64,000 bases of DNA from positions 1 to 64,000 of the forward strand of contig NZ_QHJQ01000007.1 in the NCBI RefSeq assembly GCF_003185655.1. Direction: 5' to 3'. Shown piece after piece: positions 16,252 through 24,774 of the stretch; the stretch's first letter is position 1, and each line of letters opens with the position of its first letter. The DNA is from Coraliomargarita sinensis (GTDB lineage: Bacteria; Verrucomicrobiota; Verrucomicrobiia; Opitutales; Coraliomargaritaceae). The position numbers and the translations under genes are program-made. Under the pieces are notes generated by a model. The model saw nothing but the letters and a program-made list of their open reading frames with translations. It made no database searches and had not been told where the DNA came from.

Positions 16252-18999
16252 TCAGTCCGACTTGAGCAAGCCAAACGCCACCTGGCGGATTTCGAGGAAA
16301 TCTCCCTCGTATTGGCGGTTGGTCACGATGGCGAATTTCAGGTCATACGCGTTAACCGGCGACTGGAAGACAAACTGCAGCTTTTGAATCCCGCCGGAGT
16401 CACCATTCGGCAGTCGCAGGGGAATATCGGTGCGCAGGCTTTGCCCGTCAGCGGACTTCCAGTTCAACTGTATCCGGGTGCGGTTATCCGGGCTGACCTG
16501 CCAGCTGGCGTCGATCTCCAGAAGATAGGTCTTTTCGCCGAGCACTGGATAGGTCTTTGTCAGCCCGACGATATCGGCGTGCTCGATTCTCAGCCCGGCA
16601 GCTTCCTGTCCTCTGGCCGCAGTGATGTTCAGTCCTTCGCTGGCGCGGTATTCGATCCCCCACCCCTCGACCACGGGCAGGTTCGGACCGAGAAAGTTGC
16701 GCCGTTCCACCCCGTCATGTTTCAGTCCGGGATTAACCCCGGCACGAATATACCGAGCCTCGCCGGCCTGCCGGGCTTGAAGCATCGACCTCTGTTCCTC
16801 ATCGCTGTCTTCGGGCACGATACCGGCATGGGCCAGCGCGGCCCGAACCAAAGGCATCGGGTCCGATTGCGCCAAGCGGTTAAAAAGCTTAAATCCGCCA
16901 TGCATAGGCCGGGCAGCCAGGCTGCCTTTCAAGTCGTCAAAGGATTGCTTCGCACGGAGATATTCGCTCCGGGCATCGAGTAAGGCCGAGGCCCCTTCCC
17001 GCGCTGCAGAGCGATTGAGCCGGGCCATGGCCTCGTCAACCAGTGCCAACCGACTGCGGTGATAGTCGGCGTAGGACTCGGTATAGGCAAAGGCTTCGGA
17101 TACGACTTGAACACGTTTCTTGAAACGATCTATCCCAGTAGAGGCTCCGCTTGTGGATGCCAGTTTCCCAAAATACGGTCCCGAGTCTTTTGCAAGCAGC
17201 GCCTCCGCCCGATCCAAGCATTCCCGCATCCGCTGAAGTTTTGCCTTATCAAACAACTCGATTCCGGCTTCATCCTTGTAGAACTTGATCCAGTTGGCGG
17301 TCCCGGCCCGTTCGTTGCGCGTCTGCTCCGCAATCCGGTAAAACTCCCGGATTGGCTCGGCCGCGGCGCCGAAGAACTCGCGGTAATATTCATCCAGCAG
17401 CGCGCCCACGTCCTGCCTCGGATCACGCAGCAGCTCCGCCGTGAGCCAGGCCTTGGGCCCGTCCAGCCCCCAGACCGAAGGCAACTGGGAATAGAACACA
17501 TCCACGCCGGCACCGTGCAGATAAGCGATACTCTCCCCGATCCATTGGGTAAACTGACGCGGATAGGGATAAGGGGCTCCGAAATAATAATCCCAGGTCG
17601 CGATCCGCCCGGCCCCGGAATTGGCCCAGCGATCAATCAAGGCTTTGTCCTGAGCGCGATAAGCCGGATCATGCCACTGCGCCCGGTCGGAGGTCAGCAC
17701 CGGCATGACCTGGGGGTGGATTTTAAAGGAAGGCGATTGCTCGGTCCAGTAGTAGGCCAGCGCGGTCAAAAACGGCGCTTTGGCAGCGGTTGACGGTGCG
17801 CAGTGGTCAGTGGTCGGTGAAACTTCTGGAATTCTTGAATCAGCAATCCGCAATTGGTCATTACGCGGGTCGAAGACCCGTGTCGCGACCTGATTCATGA
17901 AGCCGAAGACCAGATCGGTGTAGTTCGGCCGGCCGCGGAAATACTCGACCTCGCCAAGATCCTTCGTGGCCTCGCTGGTCACAGCGGGGCTTTCTTGCGA
18001 GGATTTGGTCCGGCTCTCGAGCTGTGCTGCCTCGAGCCGTGCTGCCTCGACCCCGCTGTCACCAGCGAGGCCACCTTCGCACTTTCTCACATTCCCACCT
18101 TCAACCTTCTTACCTTCCCACTCAAAGTCTCCGCCTTTGACCACCGCTCTCGCGGTTCGCTCCCCTTCGTCGAAGAGCGAATTGTCATTAATGGAGAGGG
18201 AAAAACTGTTCGCCTCTGGGTTCGCTGCAAAATGCGCCCGTGCCGCCTCCGCGGCCAGCTCGACCGCGAGTGGGTGCGTAAAGTCGGGCTGGGGATCGGT
18301 TCCGGCACTGCCACGCGGCGGACGACGCTCACCTCCGATTTCCGCAAACACCTCCGGGTGGGCCTCGTAGACGTCTGCGTCAAAGATCCGGGCCAGGTTG
18401 TGGTTAAAGGAATAGACCCGGTTCAAGCCGTTGCGCCGCCCGAAATCACTGTTCACCGGATGGAGTGCGCGCTGCACGAAGGCGGGCTCTTCCCTCCAGA
18501 CCCGATCCGGAAATGTATCCGCTGGTTCGCCCACCGTCTCAAAGCCCAGCTCGCCCGCCCAGTACCAGCGCAATCCGAGCAACTCGCGGCAGATGGCGTA
18601 CAGTCCGTTCGCCAGCCCCTCGTCCGTCGCCGCCGTCAGGTATACCCGCGTCCGGTCCCGTCGAAGTGTAAAGCCGCCTGTATCCTGCATCCCTCCGCGT
18701 AAAAGGCTTCGCCTCACGCGGCTACATCCCGTATCCCGCACCAGGACAAGCGCGCGCTTCGTCGGCTCGCCGGTTGCTCGCTCCAAGGAACCCGGCCAGT
18801 GCGCGAGCAGATCGTCCGCGGCCGCCTGCAAACGCTCCGATGGTTCGTCAGGCAGATAGATCCCACGAAGCTCGTCCAGCGCAAGCTGAGCCGAACCAAG
18901 CGTCCGCTCCGGCTTCCATGAAACCGTGCGCGCCAGCGCGCTGCCCGCGATGAAAATCGAGAGCAGAAACACAAAGCGGATTACGTGACTCAGGGACAT
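16252..18999 (-). CDS. Exported DUF4838 protein (glycoside-hydrolase-associated) carrying REP and repeat inserts
   Basis: 915 residues with a signal peptide (about 1-23, LLSIFIAGSALA). Body features of DUF4838 proteins are GLYAICRELLGLRWYWAGE, the SFSLSINDN segment near 268-276, YTDLVFGFMNQVA near 357-369 and LTALAYYWTEQ. These proteins are found in polysaccharide-degradation loci and have a GH67-like N-terminal domain; activity is unproven. Two segments do not belong to the family: residues about 292-344 translate an octamer tract plus two inverted REP copies (17968-18125), and residues about 374-401 translate heptamer words (17797-17880). Both keep the frame. The C-terminal domain (about 760-910) looks like a carbohydrate-binding beta-sandwich. 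Confidence 0.85.
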   Translation of the reverse strand: MSLSHVIRFVFLLSIFIAGSALARTVSWKPERTLGSAQLALDELRGIYLPDEPSERLQAAADDLLAHWPGSLERATGEPTKRALVLVRDTGCSRVRRSLLRGGMQDTGGFTLRRDRTRVYLTAATDEGLANGLYAICRELLGLRWYWAGELGFETVGEPADTFPDRVWREEPAFVQRALHPVNSDFGRRNGLNRVYSFNHNLARIFDADVYEAHPEVFAEIGGERRPPRGSAGTDPQPDFTHPLAVELAAEAARAHFAANPEANSFSLSINDNSLFDEGERTARAVVKGGDFEWEGKKVEGGNVRKCEGGLAGDSGVEAARLEAAQLESRTKSSQESPAVTSEATKDLGEVEYFRGRPNYTDLVFGFMNQVATRVFDPRNDQLRIADSRIPEVSPTTDHCAPSTAAKAPFLTALAYYWTEQSPSFKIHPQVMPVLTSDRAQWHDPAYRAQDKALIDRWANSGAGRIATWDYYFGAPYPYPRQFTQWIGESIAYLHGAGVDVFYSQLPSVWGLDGPKAWLTAELLRDPRQDVGALLDEYYREFFGAAAEPIREFYRIAEQTRNERAGTANWIKFYKDEAGIELFDKAKLQRMRECLDRAEALLAKDSGPYFGKLASTSGASTGIDRFKKRVQVVSEAFAYTESYADYHRSRLALVDEAMARLNRSAAREGASALLDARSEYLRAKQSFDDLKGSLAARPMHGGFKLFNRLAQSDPMPLVRAALAHAGIVPEDSDEEQRSMLQARQAGEARYIRAGVNPGLKHDGVERRNFLGPNLPVVEGWGIEYRASEGLNITAARGQEAAGLRIEHADIVGLTKTYPVLGEKTYLLEIDASWQVSPDNRTRIQLNWKSADGQSLRTDIPLRLPNGDSGGIQKLQFVFQSPVNAYDLKFAIVTNRQYEGDFLEIRQVAFGLLKSD
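17797..17880. repeat. Heptamer tract inside the DUF4838 gene
   Basis: Words GGTCAGT/GGTCGGT then ATCAGCA/ATCCGCA with 7-nt period. The tract ends at a perfect hairpin CGGGTC-GAA-GACCCG (17866-17880). It encodes an in-frame insert between two parts of a conserved domain. Confidence 0.7.
17968..18125. repeat. Inverted REP pair plus octamer tract inside the DUF4838 gene
   Basis: REP copies at 17968-17990 and 18049-18072 are inverted copies of each other (21 of 22 bases). Between them is a short GCTGCCTCGA repeat, and next to them an octamer tract of CACCTTCx words (18073-18125). The whole is translated in frame. Confidence 0.82.
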
Positions 19000-19048
19000 A
19001 AGAAAATGAGATGAAATAATTCTACCGACATCAATGACAAGTCAGCCC

Positions 19049-19198
19049 GTGGAAGCGACACTCCTGTCGCTTTTTCCAAAATCGCCCATCCAGCTCCGAT
19101 TTGCCGGAAAGGGGGACGAGTGCGGCATACGATTTCCCAGTTTCGGTTTGATTCGCGTTTCGGAATATAAAAAAAGCGACAGGAGTGTCGCTTCCACG
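19049..19198. repeat. Inverted pair of AAGCGACA-type REP elements upstream of RAYT
   Basis: 19049-19077 reads GTGG-AAGCGACA-ctcc-TGTCGCTT; 19171-19198 is the same in the opposite orientation. About 95 bp separates them, a BIME-like pair directly before the RAYT gene. Confidence 0.88.
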
Positions 19199-19242
19199 CT
19201 CTTTTATTGCCATTTTTATTTTACGTTTGTAAAACGAGAACA

Positions 19243-19827
19243 ATGTTAGTTCCTGGAGAGGATTTCGAGTTTTTCAATCCTTATGCCGAAGTGGCCATGA
19301 CGCGTGCCAACCTTCCACACTGGCAACAAAAACGCGTCCTCTACTTTGTTACATTCCGGCTCAACGACTCGATTCCCCGGGAAAAGTTACGTGATTGGCG
19401 TATCCATTATGAAAACTGGTTGCGCGCCAACCCCAAGCCATGGAACGAACAGCAACACGAAACGTACCTGAGCGAATTCGCCCGCAAAGTGGAACGCTGG
19501 CTCGACGCAGGTCATGGTGATTGCTGCCTAAAAAAGACCGCCTGCCGGGATATTGTTGCCGATTGTCTGACATTCCAGGATCCGCATTACTACCGTCTCG
19601 ATGCGTGGACCATTTCGGCCAACCACGTGCACGCGCTGGTTGCCCCTCGAAAAGGTCATCGCTTACCCGAAATCATGAAGAGCTGGAAAGGCGTCACCGC
19701 ACGACGCATCAACCGCCACCTTGAGCGATCCGGCCCTCTCTGGCAAAAAGAATACTACGATCATATCGTTCGAAACCCGATGGCACTCGAACGAATCCGG
19801 GCCTATATCCGCCGGCATGACCTATGA
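19243..19827 (+). CDS. RAYT / Y1-family transposase
   Basis: 194 residues from the ATG at 19243; the frame extends 12 codons upstream without support. The two metal-binding histidines are in ISANHVHALVAP (HVH). The catalytic tyrosine is probably in WQKEYYDHIVRNP. KRVLYFVTFRLNDSIP near the N-terminus is the first-strand motif. It differs strongly from the RAYT at 15446, matching a different REP family: a pair of AAGCGACA-type REPs lies on each side. It should nick and mobilise those hairpins or control their spread. Confidence 0.9.
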   Translation: MLVPGEDFEFFNPYAEVAMTRANLPHWQQKRVLYFVTFRLNDSIPREKLRDWRIHYENWLRANPKPWNEQQHETYLSEFARKVERWLDAGHGDCCLKKTACRDIVADCLTFQDPHYYRLDAWTISANHVHALVAPRKGHRLPEIMKSWKGVTARRINRHLERSGPLWQKEYYDHIVRNPMALERIRAYIRRHDL

Positions 19828-19844
19828 CCGACGTCGTATTCCAC

Positions 19845-19991
19845 GTGGAAGCGACACTCCTGTCGCTTTTTCCGAACCGCGCATCCAGTTCCGGTTGTGG
19901 GGAAGGGGGCCGGGGGCATCGTATGGTCTCCCATTGGCGGGTTAATTCGCGTATTCGGGATACAAAAAAGCGACAAGAGTGTCGCTTCTAC
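19845..19991. repeat. Inverted pair of AAGCGACA-type REP elements downstream of RAYT
   Basis: 19845-19872 (GTGGAAGCGACACTCC...) and 19964-19991 (opposite orientation, loop changed to AAGA/CTCTT). Spacing and orientation mirror the upstream pair, so the RAYT is symmetrically framed. Confidence 0.88.
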
Positions 19992-20079
19992 GGTACGTCT
20001 GCGATCGGAGAGGTCTATCCGGTACCGATTTGGAGTAAGAGTAAGATTACGATTATGATTATGGTACGGAAGAGCCAAC

Positions 20080-20218
20080 CGACCTGTCACGCCGTCTTGC
20101 CCGGCGTAACCACAGACCACTCAACCAACACTCATTTGTCACGACCTCCTTCCCAGAGCCAAGAACCACAGGCAACCACTCAACCACTCAACCACCCACC
20201 AAAACACCACTCAACCAC
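20080..20218. repeat. Intergenic repeat tract (ACTCAACC octamers)
   Basis: Starts with CTGTCACGCCGTCTTGCCCGGCG, also seen near 11667 and 51540, then CCACTCAA/CCACTCAACC octamer words up to the end of the glycosyltransferase gene. Confidence 0.75.
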
Positions 20219-21145
20219 TCACTTGTCCCGGCGTATCGCAGAGAAGCCGGAACCACCCCCCAACCTCTCCTTAATCTTCAGACGGATCTGGTAGAAATAG
20301 ACCGCTTTGAGGAAGGCGAAATGAAAGCCGGCGGCGCCATCGAGAAAACCGCGCTTCCAGAAATAGCCCCGCAGGAAATAAACCGGCGCCGCCCACCACT
20401 TGGTCAGGTGTCGGTATTTTTTCTTTTGGCGCTCAGTCAACTTTTCCCACTCAGAGCCGCCAAACCTTCTACCTCTTGACTCGGCGTCGCCTAACGAAGT
20501 CGGTTTAAACTTCCCACTTTCCACCTTCCCACCTTCATACCCCGATAGCCGCAGGTATCGGTTCGCCTCCCAGGACGAATATTCATTGTGCTTGGCGATG
20601 TAGTGCCGCAGGCCGCGGTATTCATTGTGCTCGATCGGCGCCTTGATTTCACCGACCTCGCCATCCACCACCGGATGCTCGTGGATCTCCATATCGAGAG
20701 CACTCCAGTTGAGCTCTTCGATACGCTCGTACTCCCCCGCATCCACCCGGAAGAGGGCCAGCTTTTGAAATTCGTCTCCGTAGCGCAACTGCTTGCCGAG
20801 AAACCAGCGCTCGTAGTTCAGCCAGTAACCCACCTTGCTCCCATCCGCCAGAGCGGCCCGCAACTCTTCGACAAAGCGCGGAGTAACAAATTCATCCGCA
20901 TCGAGAAAGAGGACCCAGTCCGTCTTGAAGTCATAATTGCGCAGCACCCAGTTCCGCTTCTTGGGAAATCGGCCATCCCATTGAAAATGCAACACCTCGG
21001 CCCCCGCCTTTTCCGCAATCGCCACCGTCTCGTCCGTACTGCCCGAATCGACCACCACCACATGCTCGAAGTCCTCCAGCCGCGACAAGCACTCCGGCAG
21101 ATTGCCGGCTTCGTTTTTCACGGGGATGATGATGGTGATGGGCAT
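20219..21145 (-). CDS. Family 2 glycosyltransferase (WaaE/KdtX-like)
   Basis: 308 residues from the ATG at 21145, which begins MPITIIIPVKNEAGNLPECL. The upstream open frame only translates octamer repeats and is rejected. The GT-A fold shows VVVVDSGSTDETVAIAEKAG, WVLFLDADEFVT (DxD metal site) and KKRNW. The C-terminal WWAAPVYFLRGYFWKRGFLDG with a short amphipathic end is typical of LPS-core glucosyltransferases related to WaaE. Residues about 202-229 are an insert translated from an octamer tract. It should act at the inner face of the membrane on a lipid-linked core. Confidence 0.88.
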   Translation of the reverse strand: MPITIIIPVKNEAGNLPECLSRLEDFEHVVVVDSGSTDETVAIAEKAGAEVLHFQWDGRFPKKRNWVLRNYDFKTDWVLFLDADEFVTPRFVEELRAALADGSKVGYWLNYERWFLGKQLRYGDEFQKLALFRVDAGEYERIEELNWSALDMEIHEHPVVDGEVGEIKAPIEHNEYRGLRHYIAKHNEYSSWEANRYLRLSGYEGGKVESGKFKPTSLGDAESRGRRFGGSEWEKLTERQKKKYRHLTKWWAAPVYFLRGYFWKRGFLDGAAGFHFAFLKAVYFYQIRLKIKERLGGGSGFSAIRRDK

Positions 21146-21149
21146 GGGG

Positions 21150-21345
21150 CTTAATTGGTCAGTGGTTGAGTGGTGGGTGTTTTGTTTGTGGTTGAGTCGT
21201 TGAGTGGTGGGTGTTTTGTTTGTGGTTGAGTCGTTGAGTGGTGGGTAGGGCTGCTTTCGGTGTTTCGGTGTTTCGGATTTTCCGCCTTCGCCGGACAAGT
21301 CGCTCGGAACGGTCCTCTGTCCTCTGTCCTCAAATGAGCTTATTC
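21150..21345. repeat. Octamer tract (GGTTGAGT) and heptamer tract (TCCTCTG)
   Basis: GTGGTTGAGTCGTTGAGTGGTGGG units repeat with 8-nt period and as a higher unit of about 48 bp (GTGTTTTGTTTGTGGTTGAG at about 21177 and 21211). GTCCTCTGTCCTCTG follows near 21312-21330. Confidence 0.82.
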
Positions 21346-21356
21346 CGGTTCACTTA

Positions 21357-21611
21357 TTAGTAGTGGTATCTTACTTGAGCAATGTAGATCGCATCCTCGC
21401 TGATTCGGTAGACCAACCGGTGCTCCTGATTGATCCTCCTCGACCAATAGCCGGAAAGGGAGTGCCTTAAAGGCTCTGGCTTGCCCAAACCCTCATGATG
21501 ATTCCGGTCGATGTCCTTGATCAGCTCGTTCACTTTTTTCAGCGTGCGTTTATCGTTTTTCTGCCAGTAGAGGTAATCTTCCCACGCCCAGTCCGAAAAG
21601 ATTTTCTTCAT
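21357..21611 (-). CDS. yoeB: YoeB-type mRNA interferase toxin
   Basis: 84 residues, the same length as E. coli YoeB. The known catalytic residues fall at identical positions: E46 (GKPEPLRH), R65 (QEHRLVY), H83 and Y84 at the C-terminus (VRYHY). The toxin cleaves mRNA in the ribosomal A site. Its ATG overlaps the antitoxin stop by ATGA (21608-21611), so the two are translationally coupled. It should be functional. Confidence 0.95.
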   Translation of the reverse strand: MKKIFSDWAWEDYLYWQKNDKRTLKKVNELIKDIDRNHHEGLGKPEPLRHSLSGYWSRRINQEHRLVYRISEDAIYIAQVRYHY

Positions 21612-21859
21612 TCCAACAAATCCTTTTCCCGTCCTTTCCCTTCCTCCAGTTGTTGGATCGATTCGAGGAGACGGCGGGCATTTTTCGGGCTACGGAGCAG
21701 ATAGGTCGTCTCTTTCATGGACTCATAATCCTCCAACGACATCATAACGACTGACTCGACCCCCTTCTTGGTAATAATGACCGGGTCGTGGTTCCGGCAA
21801 ACGTCGGTGATAGTCTTCGCTAAATTCTCCCTCGCACTGGAATAAGTCATGGCATTCAT
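21608..21859 (-). CDS. yefM: YefM/Phd-type antitoxin
   Basis: 83 residues from the ATG at 21859 (MNAMTYSSARENLAKTITDVC). An open extension of seven codons exists. The N-terminal YSSARENLAKTI and VIITKKGVESVVMMSLEDYESMKETTYLL are the Phd/YefM DNA-binding and dimer regions; the C-terminal half binds YoeB. It normally represses its own promoter, which would be in the 21860-21910 gap. Confidence 0.94.
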   Translation of the reverse strand: MNAMTYSSARENLAKTITDVCRNHDPVIITKKGVESVVMMSLEDYESMKETTYLLRSPKNARRLLESIQQLEEGKGREKDLLE

Positions 21860-21904
21860 GATGTACAGAATGTTGGACAACTCGGGACAGTCAATCGGTT
21901 TGTT

Positions 21905-22032
21905 GGGTGGGGCTGGATTTGTACGTGGTTAAGTGGTTGAGTTGTGGGTGGGGCGGATTTGTACGTGGTTAAGTCGTTGAGTTGTGGGTGGGGCGGATTA
22001 GTACGTGGTTAAGTCGTTGAGTTGTGGGTGGT
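21905..22032. repeat. Three 40-bp tandem repeats built from octamers
   Basis: GTACGTGGTTAAGT recurs at 21921, 21961 and 22001, an exact 40-bp period, each unit being five octamers ending in GTTGAGTTGTGGGTGG. It lies directly upstream of yefM. Confidence 0.9.
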
Positions 22033-22063
22033 GGATTTGGTGGGTCGATTTTAATCATCGACC

Positions 22064-22196
22064 GTAGAAGCGACACTCTTGTCGCTTTCCAGGCCAATAC
22101 CCGAGGACTAGAGATCGGCCCAAAGCCCATTCGATGACTCTTGGTCAGGACTGAATCGGCGCGTTTCGATAAAAGCGACAAGAGTGTCGCTTCTAC
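22064..22196. repeat. Inverted pair of AAGCGACA-type REP elements
   Basis: 22064-22088 (GTAG-AAGCGACA-ctct-TGTCGCTT) and 22171-22196 in the opposite orientation, about 80 bp apart. The GTAG foot is exact. Same family as the elements around the RAYT at 19243. Confidence 0.88.
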
Positions 22197-22243
22197 CACT
22201 CAACCACTCACTTGTCCGCCGGAGCCTCAGCGAAGGCGGAACC

Positions 22244-22861
22244 TCACACCAAACCGACCTTCCGGTCGGCAACAAAATCCCCGGGCGTGACGTAGGGGCA
22301 GGCGTTGCAGGCGATCTCCAGTCCGAGGGTGCGGTAGCAGGCGGCGACATACTCCGAACAAATGTAGGCCTGGTTCTCCAGGCTGCCGTCGGGCAGGACA
22401 TTGTCTCCATGCTCCATGCCCCCGGCCCGGGGCTCACCGCCCCGCGCTCCGCCTTCCACGTAATGCAGGGCCAGACGCGCGGCCAATTCGGCGATCTGTT
22501 TGCCGTCGTAGGGCCAACCCAGCCGGTCGACGGCAAAGCGACCGAGTTTTGTCAGGGCCGTACCGGCATCGGCTTCGCCCGGAAAGTCCTGATGCCGGTA
22601 AATGGCCAGCTTGCCCGGATAGGCCGCCCCCGTCTGTTCGTAATTCTCGTAGTAGCGGCTCAGCGGGATCGCCCGCACGCCCATCGACTCCACACTCTCC
22701 AGAAGCATCACCCGGTCGAGGCGCTCCAGCCGCAGCACCAGCCCGATATGACTCCACTCGCTGCCAGTCGAAACCTGAATCAAACGCGAAAACGTACTGC
22801 GTCCGGAACAAAGCAAAAGGTCGCCGGAACGGAGCTTGGGGCGGATCGCTTGGTAGTGCAT
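22244..22861 (-). CDS. YiiX/YebB-like permuted papain-fold peptidase
   Basis: 205 residues, no signal peptide. RSGDLLLCSG near residue 12, EWSHIGLVL with H38, LLES with E55 and YICSEYVAACY with C168 form the permuted NlpC/P60 catalytic set (His before Cys) of the YiiX family. These cysteine hydrolases cleave amide or acyl bonds, often in the envelope. Residues about 135-153 (GGARGGEPRAGGMEHG) are translated from a heptamer tract (GCTCCAT/GCCCCCG words, 22403-22457), an insert just before the catalytic cysteine. Confidence 0.8.
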   Translation of the reverse strand: MHYQAIRPKLRSGDLLLCSGRSTFSRLIQVSTGSEWSHIGLVLRLERLDRVMLLESVESMGVRAIPLSRYYENYEQTGAAYPGKLAIYRHQDFPGEADAGTALTKLGRFAVDRLGWPYDGKQIAELAARLALHYVEGGARGGEPRAGGMEHGDNVLPDGSLENQAYICSEYVAACYRTLGLEIACNACPYVTPGDFVADRKVGLV

Positions 22862-22872
22862 ACGAAGGATTA

Positions 22873-23240
22873 AGTTTTAGGTTTTAAGTGTTAAGTTTTA
22901 AGCTCTCGGTATCGGTATCGGATGAAATTACTTATCGATAATCAGGAATTTAACCCACATCACTCAACCTTTTTTCAACGCTCTCCGCGGGACCGCTTAT
23001 TACCGCTAATGGCACGCTTATGAAAAAACCTCTTCACTATAAGTGGTGATGAGTGGTTCCGCGGAGCGGACAAGAAGCCGGAAGCTGGTTTAAGTATCGA
23101 CCCCGCTGTCACCAGCGAGGCTACGTGCGACTCTTTTACCAAGGGGTCTAACGCAGACAGAAGGGGCCGCGCTCCATTCATTTCTGGCCTCTGTCTTCCG
23201 GCCTCTGACCTCCGACTTCTGACTTCTGACTTCCAGCTTC
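22873..23240. repeat. Intergenic composite: GTTTTAA heptamers, GGTATC, one about 200-bp unit, REP, CTTCTGA heptamers
   Basis: 22873-22920 has TTTTAAG words and GGTATCGG. 22915-23080 is a copy of the unit arrayed at 55.4-56.0 kb (ATGAAATTACTTAT ... CACTATAAGTGGTGATGAG ... TCCGCGGAGCGGA). 23098-23125 is a GACCCCGCTG...GAGGCTACG REP. 23183-23240 is CTCTGAC/CTTCTGA heptamers. No gene. Confidence 0.82.
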
Positions 23241-23242
23241 CG

Positions 23243-23635
23243 TCAATCGTCTTGTATTAAGCTGAGGAGCTTTTGGTGAAGTTGCTCGAAAGGGCGGATG
23301 AATTGCGGGAGATTCTCATAGATCATCAGCGCCTCTTCCGCGTTGTAGACATGGGCCATTCGATTGCGCGCTTCCAGCATACTCAACCAAGGCGCTTGTT
23401 CATCGATCCATCCTTGGCTATATGCCGTCTTGAAGGCCGCCCGCGGTGATTTCACCGGCTCTACTCCGTAAAATGCGGCCACCGCCTGGACCGATTTCCA
23501 CGCGAGGTCGAACGTGAATTCAAAATACTGGATACATCCAGCACGATGCACATCATCGACCGGATCCAAAGCCATCGCTTCGCGATAACGCTCCAGCGCA
23601 TTCTTAAAATCAGGTAGTATTTGTTCAGGCTTCAT
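23243..23635 (-). CDS. HEPN-family toxin partner (HI0074-type nucleotidyltransferase-substrate-binding protein)
   Basis: 130 residues from the ATG at 23635. An all-helical HI0074-type protein with IQYFEFTFDLAWKSVQAV near residues 37-54. EARNRMAHVY carries R-x4-H-x-Y, the RNase motif of HEPN toxins. The start overlaps the upstream nucleotidyltransferase gene by 11 bp. In characterised MNT-HEPN systems the nucleotidyltransferase neutralises the HEPN RNase by AMPylation of the motif tyrosine; that this pair works the same way is inference. Confidence 0.88.
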   Translation of the reverse strand: MKPEQILPDFKNALERYREAMALDPVDDVHRAGCIQYFEFTFDLAWKSVQAVAAFYGVEPVKSPRAAFKTAYSQGWIDEQAPWLSMLEARNRMAHVYNAEEALMIYENLPQFIRPFEQLHQKLLSLIQDD

Positions 23636-23933
23636 ATAAGACACGGCCTTCCCGGCGGGCACTCTCGGCAACCTTGCGGGAAGCCCGGTTCAAATCCACC
23701 CAGTCCAGGCGGTGCAAGGTCGGCAACTGTTCCAACGCCTCCTCAATCTCATAGAAGAGGCCCAAGTCCAACGGTTCAGCCCCGTCGACCCCGATATCAA
23801 AGTCAGAAAGCGGTCCCGCAGTTCCCGAAACACGTGACCCAAACATAAGGATGCGATGCCCCCGAAGCGCCTCCGCCCGGTCGAGGAAAACACGACGGAC
23901 CTCATTCTCGATAGCTGCTTCCTCAATGGCCAT
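23625..23933 (-). CDS. MNT-type minimal nucleotidyltransferase antitoxin
   Basis: 102 residues. ILMFGSRVSGTAGPLSDFDIGV holds the GSx(10)DxD polymerase-beta motif, and WVDLNRA supplies the third acidic residue region. It lies first in a two-gene unit with the HEPN gene and overlaps it by 11 bp. Confidence 0.9.
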   Translation of the reverse strand: MAIEEAAIENEVRRVFLDRAEALRGHRILMFGSRVSGTAGPLSDFDIGVDGAEPLDLGLFYEIEEALEQLPTLHRLDWVDLNRASRKVAESARREGRVLYEA

Positions 23934-23984
23934 GCTTGTATCTTGCTTACCGTCGCTGCTTTGTCAAAGCCACGCTAAGATCGA

Positions 23985-24330
23985 GTTTTAAGTGTTAAGT
24001 TTTAAGTTTTAGGTCCTCGGTATCGGTATCGGTATCGGTATCGGTATCGGTATCGGTATCGGTATCGGAGAAAACTAATCGATTTTGATCAATGGAAAAA
24101 CAACCTCCCCGGCTCTGGATGCCCCCTGCCCTCTGGCGGATTCTAGTTTTCAGTTTTAAGTTTCAGGTGTTCAGTTTTCAGTATCGATTTTCGCGTGAAG
24201 ACGAGTCCGATGGGCTTCCGGCATCTGTCTTCCGGCCTCTGTCCTCTGGCTTCTGGCTTCAATGCCGATTGTCAATACCCCCCAACGAAGAACTAAGAAC
24301 TAGGAACTAGGAACTTAACCCTTGAAACTT
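23985..24330. repeat. Intergenic heptamer tracts and GGTATC hexamer array
   Basis: 23985-24012 TTTTAAG heptamers, 24015-24068 about nine GGTATC copies, 24145-24185 GTTTTCA/GTTTTAA words, 24220-24262 CCTCTGT/CTTCTGG words, 24285-24315 GAACTAG words. No gene. Confidence 0.85.
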
Positions 24331-24348
24331 AACCCTGTTTCCGATCGT

Positions 24349-24774
24349 TCACTTCAAGAAATGCTCAAAAGGCCGCTCCAAAAAATCAGTCACATGCCGA
24401 TAAGCACCGCAGTCCAACACCTCCCGGATCAATGCACGATCCACTTTTAAATATTCATGCACAATGGCGTTCCGCATGCCAATCGCCTTGGCCCAAACGT
24501 CGACATCCGACTCACTGCACATGCCCGCTTCCTGTAAAGCAACGAAAGCGTCGTACGCATTGACCGGTGCGGGCGAGTATCCAGCCAGACGTAAAAGATG
24601 CTTGGCCTTACCGATCGCATTTTCCACCAGAAGCTGAAGCGCATGTTCGAGTCCGTTCCACTCCAATTCGCTTAAGCCAGCTTCCGACTGCATTCGTGCT
24701 TTCGCGTCGCTGAGCGCACGTTCCTGACGACGCAACATGGCCAAAGTGGCCTCATGGTAGAGCTCATAATCCAT
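24349..24774 (-). CDS. HepT-type HEPN toxin
   Basis: 141 residues from the ATG at 24774 ([13 protein letters not shown]). The RNase motif R101-x4-H106-x-Y108 (RNAIVHEY) is exact. All-helical, with [21 protein letters not shown] as the core. It overlaps the MNT gene by 11 bp. An ORF extending upstream to 24927 lies inside the partner gene and is rejected. Confidence 0.9.
   Translation of the reverse strand: MDYELYHEATLAMLRRQERALSDAKARMQSEAGLSELEWNGLEHALQLLVENAIGKAKHLLRLAGYSPAPVNAYDAFVALQEAGMCSESDVDVWAKAIGMRNAIVHEYLKVDRALIREVLDCGAYRHVTDFLERPFEHFLK

Noticed and set aside
21146..21298. 51-codon N-terminal extension of the GT2 protein
   Set aside because: It is coded by GGTTGAGT octamers, and the GT2 fold begins exactly at the ATG at 21145.
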